64,000 nucleotides of DNA from Synechococcus sp. Tobar12-5m-g (GCF_024345415.1 NZ_JAGQBB010000010.1:1-64000), one strand, 5' to 3'. Positions 27,671 through 35,942 are shown, numbered from the stretch's first letter. Notes: generated from the letters alone by a model not told the origin. Program-made: numbers and translations.

Positions 27671-28202
27671 TCCGGGCGCTGATCGTCCGCTGGCCCTGGC
27701 GGAGCCACAGGCGGCCCGCCCTGGCATCGATCGAAGCCACGCTCCAACCGGCGGGAAGCAGGGGGGTGGTGCGGCCGCCGTGGTCGCCGGGCGAGAGGCT
27801 GCCGCTCTCGTTGCCGTAGGTCACCAGGGCCTGGGGCACGCCCCCGACGCTGACAACCCCGTTGAACTGAAACCCCTTCGGCAGAGTGATCGGAGTCTGG
27901 AGGCCGGGCCGGCTGCCGGGCGGACCCGCTGGCGGGGCCTGGGGCGGGCGGGGCAGGGGGGCAAAGGGGTCGAGGCGCCGCTCCGGAGTGGTGGCCAGCA
28001 CCTGCTGGGGAGTTGGCAGAGGCGTGAAACCGTTTGAAGCCGGTGTGCCTGCCGCAGCCGCAACGGCCGGGGGCTTGGCGGAATCCCCAGCGGGGGAGAC
28101 TTGGGGGGTCAGCGCCAACACCTGGGCTTCAGGACCTGGCGGCGGGGCACTGGCGCAACTGGCCAGGGCAGGGAGCGCCAGGGTGGCCAGGAAGCACCGC
28201 AA
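27651..28202 (-). CDS. Putative lipoprotein, PilP-like C-terminal domain
   Basis: A 183-aa protein started at a TTG at 28202, which directly follows the SRPBCC stop (TGAATTG). This start yields a lipoprotein signal with lipobox LASC (lipidated Cys16). Residues 16-105 are Pro/Ala-rich and probably unstructured. The C-terminal 75 residues (GFQFNGVVSVGGVPQALVTY, then VASIDARAGRLWLR) form a small beta-rich domain resembling the PilP/GspC-type domain of pilus assembly. That resemblance is weak and only inference; no pilus genes are adjacent. It is the third gene of a minus-strand set with crtQ and the SRPBCC protein. Confidence 0.66.
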   Translation of the reverse strand: MRCFLATLALPALASCASAPPPGPEAQVLALTPQVSPAGDSAKPPAVAAAAGTPASNGFTPLPTPQQVLATTPERRLDPFAPLPRPPQAPPAGPPGSRPGLQTPITLPKGFQFNGVVSVGGVPQALVTYGNESGSLSPGDHGGRTTPLLPAGWSVASIDARAGRLWLRQGQRTISARINPALL

Positions 28203-28203
28203 T

Positions 28204-28650
28204 TCAGACGATTGCCTGGCCCCGTTCCACGAGATCCTTGAAGCGATCAAGATTGGCCTGGAGCTCCCGGGTGACGATGCCCCCCAGGATGGCGGGTTCC
28301 ATCAGCGGCGCAAGCACCCCGGGCAACTCGTAGCTCACCGTGAGGCGAACGGCCGTGAGCGACTCGCTCTGGGGATAGAAACGCACGGCGCCCTTGGTGG
28401 GCAGCCCTCCCACCGATTCCCAATGGAGCTGCTGCGCTTCGACCCGCTGGGAGATCCTGGCCTTCCAATGAAAGCGGAAACCCTGGGCGGAGAGAGTCCA
28501 GTCGGTGAGATTTGGATCGTCGAGGGTTTTCACCGATTCGATCCAACGCATCCAGCGCGGCATCGCCTCCAGGTCGCTCCACACCTCCCAGACCCGATTG
28601 GCCGGGGCATTGATTTCAGTGGTGACGCTGTGCTCCAGCCAACGGCCCAT
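28204..28650 (-). CDS. SRPBCC (cyclase/dehydrase-like) protein
   Basis: A 148-aa protein of the START/SRPBCC fold (polyketide cyclase/dehydrase family), starting MGRWLEHSVTTEINAPANRV. The early segment with VWEVWSDLEAMPRWMRWIES is the classic family signature. This fold makes a hydrophobic pocket for lipids, pigments or polyketides. It lies 5 bp downstream of crtQ on the same strand, and this gene pair recurs in cyanobacteria, so it may bind or deliver carotenoids (inference). There are no catalytic residues that would define a reaction. Confidence 0.88.
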   Translation of the reverse strand: MGRWLEHSVTTEINAPANRVWEVWSDLEAMPRWMRWIESVKTLDDPNLTDWTLSAQGFRFHWKARISQRVEAQQLHWESVGGLPTKGAVRFYPQSESLTAVRLTVSYELPGVLAPLMEPAILGGIVTRELQANLDRFKDLVERGQAIV

Positions 28651-28655
28651 GGTGA

Positions 28656-30134
28656 TCAGGCCACCGCGGCGCAAGGAGCCAGCCGGACCGGCAGATCGAG
28701 GATGGCCGCCGCCGCCAGCCGGCCACTCATGGTGGCGCCCTCCATCGAATCGATGTAGTCCTGGCGGGTGTAGCTGCCGGCCAGGAAGAAGTTGGCCACC
28801 GGGGTGCGCTGCTGTGGACGGAATGGCTCCATGCCCGGGGCCTCCCGATAGAGCGACTGGGCCAATTTCACCACATTGCTCCAGATCAAGGTGAGGTCCC
28901 GGGCGGAAGGGAACAGGTCCCGCACCTGGGCATCCACCGCAGCAGCGATCGCCTCGTTGCCCTTGGCGATCCAGGGATCGCCGGGGGTGAGCACGCACTG
29001 CAGCAGGGAGCCCTGGCCCTCGCGGCGGTAGTCGTCGGGGCTGGCCAGGGCCAGATCAGCGAAGCAGCTGAAATCGGCGTCGGCGGTGTACAGCAAGTTG
29101 TTGAGCCCCGTGGGGCGGCCCAGATCGCTGCGGGCGGCGCGGTTGGCCTCCGAATCGCCCAGTTCGGTCACCCAGCCGTCGTAGCGGAGCTGCACGGTGG
29201 CCACCGGCACGGCATCAAGCTTGTAGATGGCATCGAACTGAGGGAAGCGCCGCCAGGCCAGCGGCAGCAGCCGCTGGATGCCCGGCACGTCACAGGCCGC
29301 CAGATAGGCGTCTGCCTCCACGGTGACCTCGCCCTCGGGTGTGCCCAGGCGCAGGCTGGTGATCCGAGGGGCTTCGCTGCCGATCTCCTCGTAACGCACC
29401 TCGCTGACGCGATGGCGCAGGTGCAGACGGGCGCCCCGGGCTTCGATGTAGTCGAGGATCGGCCGGTGCAGCCAGCGATGGGGCGAGCCCCTGAGCAGGT
29501 TGAGCTGGGAGGCCTCGGTGCGGGTGGCGAACATCAGGAAGATCGTCAGCATGCAGCGGGCGGAAATCGCGGCGCAATCAATGAAGCCGAGGGCATAGGC
29601 AATCGGATCCCACATCCGCTCGATGCTGCGCTCGCTGCCGCCGTGGCCCACGAACCAGGTTTTGAAGCTGATCCGATCCAGGTCACGGATCACCGCCATG
29701 GCGCCGTCGTAGTCGACCAGGCCCCGCACGATCGGGCTGGTGCCAAGGGCCAGGGCATTGCGCAGCTTGTCGATCCAGTCGAGCTGGGGCGTGGTGAAGA
29801 AGGCCTTGAGGCCGTTGAAGGGGGCGCCGATCGGAAAGCGAAAATCCAGCTCCCGCAGGTCGCCGCCCTTGTTGACGAACAGGTGGGTGTGGTCCTTCGG
29901 GAGCAGGTTCTCGAAGGCCCCCACCTTGCGCATCAGGGCAAAGAGGTTGGCGTAGTTGAAGAAGAACACATGCAGCCCCATCTCAATGTGGTTGCCGCCT
30001 GAATCCACCCAGCTGCCCACCTTGCCGCCCACGAATGGCCGGACCTCATAGAGGTCCACCTGGTGGCCGGCATCACAGAGGTCGACGGCCGCCGACAAGC
30101 CGGCCAGACCCGCACCCACGATGGCGACCCGCAC
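28656..30134 (-). CDS. crtQ: Zeta-carotene desaturase
   Basis: A 492-aa plant-type (CrtQ/ZDS) FAD desaturase that converts zeta-carotene to lycopene using plastoquinone. The FAD motif [17 protein letters not shown] is at 3-19, followed by [14 protein letters not shown] and [20 protein letters not shown], which separates ZDS from phytoene desaturase. The conserved C-terminal [20 protein letters not shown] (456-475) binds the flavin. It is a peripheral thylakoid/plasma membrane protein. The gene leads an operon with SRPBCC and lipoprotein genes and is divergent from the IscA-type gene across a 150-bp spacer with several repeats. Confidence 0.96.
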   Translation of the reverse strand: MRVAIVGAGLAGLSAAVDLCDAGHQVDLYEVRPFVGGKVGSWVDSGGNHIEMGLHVFFFNYANLFALMRKVGAFENLLPKDHTHLFVNKGGDLRELDFRFPIGAPFNGLKAFFTTPQLDWIDKLRNALALGTSPIVRGLVDYDGAMAVIRDLDRISFKTWFVGHGGSERSIERMWDPIAYALGFIDCAAISARCMLTIFLMFATRTEASQLNLLRGSPHRWLHRPILDYIEARGARLHLRHRVSEVRYEEIGSEAPRITSLRLGTPEGEVTVEADAYLAACDVPGIQRLLPLAWRRFPQFDAIYKLDAVPVATVQLRYDGWVTELGDSEANRAARSDLGRPTGLNNLLYTADADFSCFADLALASPDDYRREGQGSLLQCVLTPGDPWIAKGNEAIAAAVDAQVRDLFPSARDLTLIWSNVVKLAQSLYREAPGMEPFRPQQRTPVANFFLAGSYTRQDYIDSMEGATMSGRLAAAAILDLPVRLAPCAAVA

Positions 30135-30157
30135 CCCGTCTCTCCGACTTTCCCTGA

Positions 30158-30244
30158 CTCTATGGAGCCACCCGCTGCGGCGGCGGTCGTTCTGAAGCGG
30201 TTGCCGAGAAGCGGTTGTCCAAAAACCAGGCAGCCTCCATAGAG
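30158..30244. repeat. Inverted and direct repeats in crtQ-iscA spacer
   Basis: A perfect 10-bp inverted repeat, CTCTATGGAG at 30158-30167 and CTCCATAGAG at 30235-30244, brackets a direct repeat GAAGCGGTTG at 30194-30203 and 30208-30217 (14-bp period). The spacer must contain both divergent promoters. The repeats look like regulator sites or a structured leader rather than coding sequence. Confidence 0.6.
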
Positions 30245-30284
30245 TGGAGGCAATGTGTCCATCCGATCCCGCAAGGCGCCCCCC

Positions 30285-30695
30285 ATGAGCAGCACGATCG
30301 CAACGGTGTCAGTGGAGATGGTCCCGGCCACCCACACCGGCAAGGACGGCAAGGGGATCCTGATCACCGATCCGGCCATGAAGCAGCTGGCCAGCCTGAC
30401 CCAGCAGCAGGGCGAAGAAAAACTGCTGCGGGTGGGTGTCCGCTCCGGCGGCTGCAGCGGCATGAGCTACACCATGGATTTCGTGGCCGCCGACGCCATC
30501 GCCGACGACGACGCGGTGTATGTGTACCAACCTGCCGGGGCCGCGAGCTTCCGGGTGGTGTGCGACCCGAAGAGCCTGCTGTACATCTACGGCATGCAGC
30601 TCGATTTCAGCTCCGCCCTGATTGGCGGTGGTTTCAATTTCACGAACCCGAACGCCAGCCAGACCTGTGGCTGCGGCAGTTCCTTCGCCGTCTGA
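30285..30695 (+). CDS. Iron-sulfur assembly protein, HesB/IscA/SufA type
   Basis: A 136-aa A-type carrier protein that holds and passes on iron-sulfur clusters. The three ligand cysteines are present: C57 in SGGCSGM and C128/C130 in QTCGCGSS. The stretch [19 protein letters not shown] is the standard signature. An N-terminal extension of about 22 residues precedes the core. I chose the ATG at 30285 ([13 protein letters not shown]). Iron-sulfur supply is heavily needed for photosystem I and NDH-1. It is divergent from crtQ and 60 bp upstream of a TPR protein. Confidence 0.93.
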   Translation: MSSTIATVSVEMVPATHTGKDGKGILITDPAMKQLASLTQQQGEEKLLRVGVRSGGCSGMSYTMDFVAADAIADDDAVYVYQPAGAASFRVVCDPKSLLYIYGMQLDFSSALIGGGFNFTNPNASQTCGCGSSFAV

Positions 30696-30755
30696 ACTGG
30701 CGGCAGCATCGAACATGGGAACCTGAAGGGATTCCCTCGATCACCGCCGCTGCCG

Positions 30756-31184
30756 ATGACGGCCTCCAGCCCTTCCGCCGAATCCCAGTTCGATCAGGCG
30801 ATCCACCGGTACCAGGAGGGCGCCCCGGCCGCCGAGCTGATCGACGATTTTGTGGCGATCACAGCCCAGGCCCCACGCCTCTCCGCCGCCTGGACCTGCC
30901 TGGCCTGGCTGCAGCTGCTGGAGGACCAGCCGGAGCAGGCCTTGCGCTCGGCGCGCACGGCCGTGAAGCTCAATCCTCAGGATCCGCAGTCGCGCATCAA
31001 TCTCTGTCTGGCGATGCTGGACACCGGCGCCAAGGGGGTGCGCGAACACATTGATCTGGTCCTTCGGGTGACAGCGGTGGCGCCCGAGCTGGCCACCGAA
31101 CTGCAGGGTTCGATCGCCGATGGCCTGCGGCGCAAGCCCGGCTGGAAGGCGCTGGAGAAGGTGAAGAACTGGCTGCAGGGGTGA
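30756..31184 (+). CDS. Small TPR protein
   Basis: A 142-aa soluble protein with two to three tetratricopeptide-like helices: SAAWTCLAWLQLLEDQPEQA and LRSARTAVKLNPQDPQSRIN, followed by the conserved-looking C-terminus LRRKPGWKALEKVKNWLQG. TPR modules mediate protein-protein contacts; no partner can be named. The Lys/Trp-rich C-terminal end recurs in cyanobacterial versions of this small protein as I recall. It lies between the IscA-type gene and the LpxB-related gene on the same strand. Confidence 0.78.
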   Translation: MTASSPSAESQFDQAIHRYQEGAPAAELIDDFVAITAQAPRLSAAWTCLAWLQLLEDQPEQALRSARTAVKLNPQDPQSRINLCLAMLDTGAKGVREHIDLVLRVTAVAPELATELQGSIADGLRRKPGWKALEKVKNWLQG

Positions 31185-31212
31185 ACGGGAGGCCCTCGGG
31201 AGCCCCAGCGGC

Positions 31213-32415
31213 ATGAAGCGCGTTCTGTTGCTCAGCAATGGCCATGGTGAGGATCTGAGCGCCAGCCTGATCGGCGATCGGCTCCAGGCGAGCGGTGTGG
31301 CCGTGCAGGCCCTGCCCCTGGTGGGCCATGGGGCCGCCTACAGGCAAGCGGGCATCGCGGTGCTGGGCCGCACCCGCGAATTCAGCACCGGCGGCCTGGG
31401 CTACACCAGCCTGGGCGGGCGGCTGACCGAGCTGTTCCAGGGCCAGGTGAGCTACCTGCTCGGCCGGCTGGGCCTGTTCCTGCGTCAGAGCCGACAGGCC
31501 GATCTTGTGGTGGTGGTCGGTGATGTGATCCCGGTGCTGGCCGCCTGGTTGTGCCGGCGGCCGGTGGTGACCTACCTCGTGGCCTACTCCAGCCACTACG
31601 AGGGCCGGCTGCGGCTGCCTTGGCCATGCGGCGGCTGCCTGCGCAGCCAGCGGTTCCGGCGGGTGTTCAGCCGCGATGCCTTCTCCGCCACCGATCTCAC
31701 GGCCCAGCTGGGGCGACCGGTGCGGTTTCTCGGCAACCCCTTTCTCGATCCCGCCCTGGCAGCAGCTCCACCGCCTGACAGCGAGGAGCAGCCAGCAGCA
31801 CCATCGGCCCAGGCGCTCGCCCTTCTGCCGGGAAGCCGGCTGCCGGAGGCCGAGCGCAATCTGGAGTTGATGCTTCTGGTTCTGGAGCGGCTTCCAGCCC
31901 CTCTGCAGCAGCCGGATCGCCTGGGTCTGGAGGCCGCCCTGGTGAAGGGATTCCAGCTGGAGCAGATCGTCGCCCTGGCGGCCCGGCTGGGCTGGAGGCT
32001 GGAGGGCAGGAGCCTGCGCCGCGGACCCCTGGAGCTTCGGCTGCACTGGGGGCGCTTTCCCGCCGTGCTGCAGCGAGCCAGCCTCCTGCTCTCCATGACT
32101 GGCACCGCCGCCGAGCAGGCGGTTGGGCTAGGCAAACCGGTGATGCAGCTGGTCGGGTTCGGGCCGCAGTTCACCCCGGCCTTTGCCGAAGCCCAACGGC
32201 GCCTGCTGGGTCCCTCCTTGGCCTGCAGCGCCGGGGAACCGGGAACCGAACAAAGCCTGGGTGGCACCGCCCGGCTCCTGTCGGAGCAGCTCGAAGCGCT
32301 GGTGATCGGCACGGACCTGGCGGATCGCTGCCGGGCCAACGGGCTGGAGCGGATCGGCGGCCCGGGGGGCTCAGCGAGAATGGCGGAGCAGATCCTGGCC
32401 GTGCTGGATGACTGA
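31213..32415 (+). CDS. Lipid-A-disaccharide-synthase-related protein
   Basis: A 400-aa protein of the cyanobacterial TIGR03492 family, related to LpxB and to GT-B fold glycosyltransferases. It opens with VLLLSNGHGEDLSASLIGDR, where true LpxB has its glycine-rich loop, and has ADLVVVVGDVIPVLAAWL and TYLVAYSSHYEGRL in the N-domain, then a C-domain with LLPGSRLPEAERNLELML and LLSMTGTAAEQAVGLGKPVM. The acceptor is unknown and it is probably not lipid A itself. Its stop overlaps the next small membrane protein by 8 bp. Confidence 0.88.
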   Translation: MKRVLLLSNGHGEDLSASLIGDRLQASGVAVQALPLVGHGAAYRQAGIAVLGRTREFSTGGLGYTSLGGRLTELFQGQVSYLLGRLGLFLRQSRQADLVVVVGDVIPVLAAWLCRRPVVTYLVAYSSHYEGRLRLPWPCGGCLRSQRFRRVFSRDAFSATDLTAQLGRPVRFLGNPFLDPALAAAPPPDSEEQPAAPSAQALALLPGSRLPEAERNLELMLLVLERLPAPLQQPDRLGLEAALVKGFQLEQIVALAARLGWRLEGRSLRRGPLELRLHWGRFPAVLQRASLLLSMTGTAAEQAVGLGKPVMQLVGFGPQFTPAFAEAQRRLLGPSLACSAGEPGTEQSLGGTARLLSEQLEALVIGTDLADRCRANGLERIGGPGGSARMAEQILAVLDD

Positions 32416-32692
32416 ACCGGCTTCGAGGCCCCTGATCGAGCGTCTGAAGGGTTGGCTTGACAACCTGCTGGTGGCCGATGTCTTCCTGGTGATCGCCGGA
32501 GCCATCTGGTTCGGGGTGGCTATTGCGCTGCACAGCCGGAAGGTGGAGGCACCCCTGGAGCTGTTTCAGCAGCTCTGGACTCCAGTGTTCACCCCAGCGA
32601 TCGGGGTGCTGATGGCCGCATCGGTGCTCAGCGGGATTCTGGGCTGGTGGCAGCGGCGAGGGCCGCGGCAAGCTCCGGGTAGTGGAAGCTGA
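32408..32692 (+). CDS. Small two-helix membrane protein, unknown
   Basis: A 94-aa protein with two hydrophobic segments (about 22-43, LVADVFLVIAGAIWFGVAIAL, and 60-80, FTPAIGVLMAASVLSGILGW) joined by a short polar loop. The N- and C-termini are polar and basic. I do not recognise a named family, but the clean start overlapping the LpxB-related stop by 8 bp suggests a real, co-translated gene. Its last 65 bp overlap the 3' end of the convergent SDR gene in a different frame, which is unusually long for this window. Confidence 0.7.
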   Translation: MTEPASRPLIERLKGWLDNLLVADVFLVIAGAIWFGVAIALHSRKVEAPLELFQQLWTPVFTPAIGVLMAASVLSGILGWWQRRGPRQAPGSGS

Positions 32693-33563
32693 AGCCTTGG
32701 CCCTGCAGGCGCTCCGGCACCACCTCCTGGCCCTGGAGCACCACCTGGGCCCCGTCACCGAGCAGGAGCTGCAGCACCGGGCCCGGCACCGGCAGCAGGC
32801 TGGGTCGCCCCAGCACCTTGCCCAGGGCGTTAGCAAACGTTGCCATCGAAACCGGATTCGGCGCCACGGCGTTGTAGGCACCCCCGTAGGCCGGATCCTC
32901 CAGCGCCGTGGCGATCAAGGCGCAGAGGTCGTCGCGGTGGATCCAGCTCATCCACTGGCCGCCCGAGCCGATCGGCCCACCGAGCCCGGCGCGGAACACC
33001 GGCAGCATCTTGCCGAGGGCTCCGCCATCGGCGGCGAGCACGATGCCGATCCGCAGTTTCACCACCCTGGCTAAAGCAGCCGCCCCATCGGCGGCCGCCT
33101 CCCACTGGCTGCAGAGGCGGCCGAGCACATCATCGGCGGGAGGGCTCGCCTCGCTGAACCGCTGCTCCAGGCTCGTGCCGTAGTAGCCCACCGCCGAGCC
33201 ACTCACCAGCACCGCCGGCGGGCGCGGCTGGGAGGCCATCGCCTCGACCAGAAGCCGGGTGGTCTGCAGGCGGCTGTTGACCAGCAGGCGAACGTGATCG
33301 GCCGTCCATCGCTTCTCGGCGATCGGCTCGCCGGCCAGGTTCACCACCCCCTCGGCCTCGGCCATGGCAGCGGCCAGCTCGGGCTGCTTCCAGCTGTCGG
33401 CCTGGGCAGGGTCGGCCACGAGCCGATCCAGGCGGGGATGCTGCAGACCATCGAGGCTGCCTGGCCGGCGACTCACCACGCTGCAGGCATGGCCCCGCTC
33501 CAGCAGAAGGGGAACCAGGGCCCGCCCGACGAAACCCGTGCATCCGAGCAGCAGCAGGCGCAT
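32628..33563 (-). CDS. TIGR01777-family NAD-dependent epimerase/SDR protein
   Basis: A 311-aa extended short-chain-dehydrogenase protein of the YfcH/SULA type. It starts MRLLLLGCTGFVGRALVPLL with the nucleotide-binding GCTGFVG, then VVNLAGEPIAEKRWT, the SGSAVGYYG active-site tyrosine region, and the DUF1731 C-terminal segment (MATFANALGKVLGRPSLLPV). In plants the homologue is the giant chloroplast/SulA-like protein affecting division and amyloplast size. The bacterial function is unknown. Start at 33563 gives the Rossmann motif directly. It converges with the small membrane protein. Confidence 0.9.
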   Translation of the reverse strand: MRLLLLGCTGFVGRALVPLLLERGHACSVVSRRPGSLDGLQHPRLDRLVADPAQADSWKQPELAAAMAEAEGVVNLAGEPIAEKRWTADHVRLLVNSRLQTTRLLVEAMASQPRPPAVLVSGSAVGYYGTSLEQRFSEASPPADDVLGRLCSQWEAAADGAAALARVVKLRIGIVLAADGGALGKMLPVFRAGLGGPIGSGGQWMSWIHRDDLCALIATALEDPAYGGAYNAVAPNPVSMATFANALGKVLGRPSLLPVPGPVLQLLLGDGAQVVLQGQEVVPERLQGQGFSFHYPELAAALAAATSPESR

Positions 33564-33592
33564 GGCGATCGTTCCCCCGGGGTGAGCCCAGG

Positions 33593-34840
33593 CTAGGAGC
33601 CGGGGTTGGCCAGGACCGGCGTGGGCGTGGTGAGGCCGAGGCGACGGGCCAGGGGCACCAGGGCGAAGCCCTGACCCAGCAGGCCCAGCAGCACCACCCC
33701 GAGGGCCAACGGCGGCATCAGGTGACCCCAGGGCACGCCGCTGGCGGCGGCCTGAATCGCCATGGCGATCGGCACCGCACCCCGCAGACCGGCCATGCCC
33801 ACAAAGAGCTTTTCTTCCTGGCTGTAGCCCGCGCCCACCAGCATCCCCTGCACCATGAGCCAACGCGCCAGCAGCATCGCCAGGAACAACGCCAACGCCC
33901 AGCCGAAGGTCTGCACCACCTCCTGGGGATCCACCACCAGCCCCATGCAGAGGAACAACATCAGCTCGGCCATCTTGGTGAAGCCGGCATGGGCCTCCTC
34001 CATGGCTGGCTGATCCCCGTCCGGGCTGTTGCCCAGCACCAGCCCGGCGATGAAGGCCGCCAGCAGGCCACTTCCACCCAGCAATTCCGTGGCACCCACC
34101 AGCAGCAGCAGCTCCGCCAGGCTCATCACCGCCAGCACCGAAGGGCCGGCCTTGCCGCGGTGCTTCGCGAGCAGGAACTGGGCGACGCTGCCGCCCATGA
34201 AGCCCAGCAAGCCGCCCAACAGAAACTGACGCACCACGTCGATCACCAGTCCGGAAGGGGCTGTGGCAGCCCCCCCCGCCATGGCGAGGGCAAGGCCCGA
34301 GAACACCACGGCCACCGGATCGTTCACCGCCGATTCCACCTCGATCAGGGCGAGCAGCCGCAGAGGCAGCCGGTCGGAGAGGGGACGCAGCATGGCCAGC
34401 ACCGCCGAGGCATCGGTGCTGCAGACCATCGCTCCGACGAACAGCGCCAGGGGCAGGCTTGGGGGAATCTCACCGCCGGGGAGCTGCTGGAAGCCCAGCA
34501 CCACCCCCATCAACAACAGGGCGGTGATCAGGGAACCGGCGGTGGCCAGGCGGGTGGCCGGCCGCACCACGGAGCGGACCCGGTGCCAGTTCGTGGTGAG
34601 GCCACCGAAGAAGAGCACCAGCACCAACGCCACCTGGGCCACCTCCTCGGCCTTGGCGAGGCTGAGCAGCGGCAGGGGTTCCCCGGGCAACGCATCGAGG
34701 TTGTTATCGGTGAGCAACCCGAGCACGAGCACCAGCAGGATGCCGGGCACCCGCACCTTGACGGCGAGCGAATCGAGCAGAACGGCCGCCAGCAGCAGGG
34801 CGCCGAACACCGCCAGCGCCATGGCCAGGGTCGAACTCAC
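33593..34840 (-). CDS. CPA-type cation/proton antiporter
   Basis: A 415-aa integral membrane protein with about twelve to thirteen helices, of the NhaP2/KefB-like monovalent cation:proton antiporter group. Diagnostic pieces are VALVLVLFFGGLTTNW, FVGAMVCSTDASAVLAML (with the SSTD-like Asp), the ESAVNDPVAVVFSG pair of acidic residues in the transport helix, and KLFVGMAGLRGAVPIAMAI. It would exchange Na+ or K+ for protons at the plasma or thylakoid membrane. No C-terminal TrkA domain is present. It is divergent from ndhO, 57 bp between starts, and upstream of the SDR gene on the same strand. Confidence 0.92.
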   Translation of the reverse strand: MSSTLAMALAVFGALLLAAVLLDSLAVKVRVPGILLVLVLGLLTDNNLDALPGEPLPLLSLAKAEEVAQVALVLVLFFGGLTTNWHRVRSVVRPATRLATAGSLITALLLMGVVLGFQQLPGGEIPPSLPLALFVGAMVCSTDASAVLAMLRPLSDRLPLRLLALIEVESAVNDPVAVVFSGLALAMAGGAATAPSGLVIDVVRQFLLGGLLGFMGGSVAQFLLAKHRGKAGPSVLAVMSLAELLLLVGATELLGGSGLLAAFIAGLVLGNSPDGDQPAMEEAHAGFTKMAELMLFLCMGLVVDPQEVVQTFGWALALFLAMLLARWLMVQGMLVGAGYSQEEKLFVGMAGLRGAVPIAMAIQAAASGVPWGHLMPPLALGVVLLGLLGQGFALVPLARRLGLTTPTPVLANPGS

Positions 34841-34897
34841 GGAGGTGCCACCACAGTCGAGGGGGTTCTAGCCTGCCTTTGCCGCATTGTCCGTGTG

Positions 34898-35137
34898 ATG
34901 GCCGAAACTCCCGCAGCCGCGATCAAGACCGCAATCAAGAAAGGAAGCCTGGTCAAGGTGAACGGGGCCGCCTATGCCGGCAGCCTCGAAGCCGCGGCGA
35001 GCGATCCCACCCCGCCCGCCTACCTGTTCGAAGGGCCCGGCGAGGTGCTGGCCATCCGGGGCGACTACGCCCAGCTGCACTGGAGCCTGCCGATTCCCGA
35101 CGTGTGGCTGCGGCTGGATCAACTGGAAGCCTTCTGA
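34898..35137 (+). CDS. ndhO: NAD(P)H-quinone oxidoreductase subunit O
   Basis: A 79-aa NDH-1 subunit specific to cyanobacteria and chloroplasts. It regulates the hydrophilic arm of NDH-1 involved in cyclic electron flow and respiration. The recognisable core is IKKGSLVKVNGAAYAGSLEA, then YLFEGPGEVLAIRGDYAQL and the end VWLRLDQLEAF. Start is the ATG at 34898 just downstream of the antiporter promoter region. A longer upstream reading frame is only an antisense shadow of the antiporter gene. It converges on the J-domain gene with an 11-bp gap. Confidence 0.94.
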   Translation: MAETPAAAIKTAIKKGSLVKVNGAAYAGSLEAAASDPTPPAYLFEGPGEVLAIRGDYAQLHWSLPIPDVWLRLDQLEAF

Positions 35138-35148
35138 GCGCCGGTGCT

Positions 35149-35811
35149 TCAGAGCTCCAGGCGGCGCCGCTCCTGTTGAAGCAAGCTGCGGCGGTGCTTC
35201 GCCTCCCGCAGCATTTCGCGCCCATCGCTCAGGTAGCTGTCCACGTAGCCCAGGGTGTAGCGCTCCAGTTCGGCCAGGGCGTCCTGCACCTGGCTGAGGC
35301 AGTGGTAGAGGCTGAGGCCGAACCCCTTGGCGGCGGCTGGGCAAGCCAGCGAACGAAACAGCGCCTCCACCTTCTCGAGCTTGGCCTTGCTCTGGGCGAG
35401 AAAGGCGCAGAACGACTCCATCAGGGCGTCGTCGTAGGGATCGGCGGAGAGGGCCCGCAGCTGGGCGGGGAAGGGGTTGATCACCTGGGCCAGCAACCGA
35501 TCGATCGGGGCGTAAACCTGCTGCAGCCAGGCCACCAGCTCGCCGTCCCGTGAGCGCCCGCGTCGGTGCGAAGGAGCGGCATGACCAGTGCCGACGAAGC
35601 CGGCCCGTTCCTGGTCATAGCGGCGGCGCTGCTCCACATCGCCCAGCACCGCCCAGGCGGCGTTGAGGGACAGGATCACCGTGGCATCGCCCCCGGCATC
35701 GGGATGGTGCCGCTTCACCAGGGCGCGGTAGGCCGCCTTGATGGCCGCGGCACTGGCACCGGGGGCGACCCCCAACACGGCGTAAAGCTCTGTCGTGGCG
35801 GGCGAAACCAT
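35149..35811 (-). CDS. J-domain protein
   Basis: A 220-aa protein with an N-terminal J domain (about 8-75) including LVKRHHPDAGGDATVILSL, where HPD is the DnaK-stimulating tripeptide. The rest is a helical region ending in a charged Arg/Glu segment (REMLREAKHRRSLLQQERRR), likely coiled coil. There is no Gly/Phe or zinc-finger region, so it is a class III J protein that recruits DnaK to one partner. Start at 35811 (MVSPATT) is chosen because the porin terminator ends at 35871. An ATG at 35838 is possible and would add nine residues. Confidence 0.85.
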   Translation of the reverse strand: MVSPATTELYAVLGVAPGASAAAIKAAYRALVKRHHPDAGGDATVILSLNAAWAVLGDVEQRRRYDQERAGFVGTGHAAPSHRRGRSRDGELVAWLQQVYAPIDRLLAQVINPFPAQLRALSADPYDDALMESFCAFLAQSKAKLEKVEALFRSLACPAAAKGFGLSLYHCLSQVQDALAELERYTLGYVDSYLSDGREMLREAKHRRSLLQQERRRLEL

Positions 35812-35870
35812 CAGGGAACCGAAGGGCGGATCCATCATCGCCAGGGTGGTCCATCGTTGCGCGATCACCC

Positions 35871-35898
35871 AACAGAAAGCCCCCCGTTTCCGGGGGGC
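35871..35898 (-). terminator. Terminator of porin A
   Basis: On the minus strand the sequence GCCCCCCG, tetraloop GAAA, CGGGGGGC forms an 8-bp stem followed by TTTCTGTT. It ends the transcript of the porin whose stop codon is at 35934-35936, and also forms the 3' hairpin of the Yfr1-like element described separately. Confidence 0.85.
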
Positions 35899-35942
35899 GC
35901 TGGTGTGGTGTGTGAGGAGGTCGGTGCTGAGGATCAGAACCG
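35871..35942 (-). ncRNA. Yfr1-like RNA element in porin A 3' end
   Basis: On the minus strand three parts follow each other. First is a hairpin spanning the porin stop codon (35942-35922: CGGT-T-CTGA, loop TCC, TCAG-C-ACCG, one mismatch). Second is a 23-nt unpaired stretch (35921-35899) reading ACCUCCUCACACACC and then ACACCAGC. Third is the GC-rich terminator hairpin. Yfr1, a cyanobacterial sRNA, is known to consist of two hairpins flanking an unpaired segment with the core ACUCCUCACAC. The element here has the same layout and the core with one extra C. Whether it is a separate RNA or only part of the porin mRNA cannot be told from sequence. yfr1 normally lies between guaB and trxA, which are not in this window. 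Confidence 0.5.
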
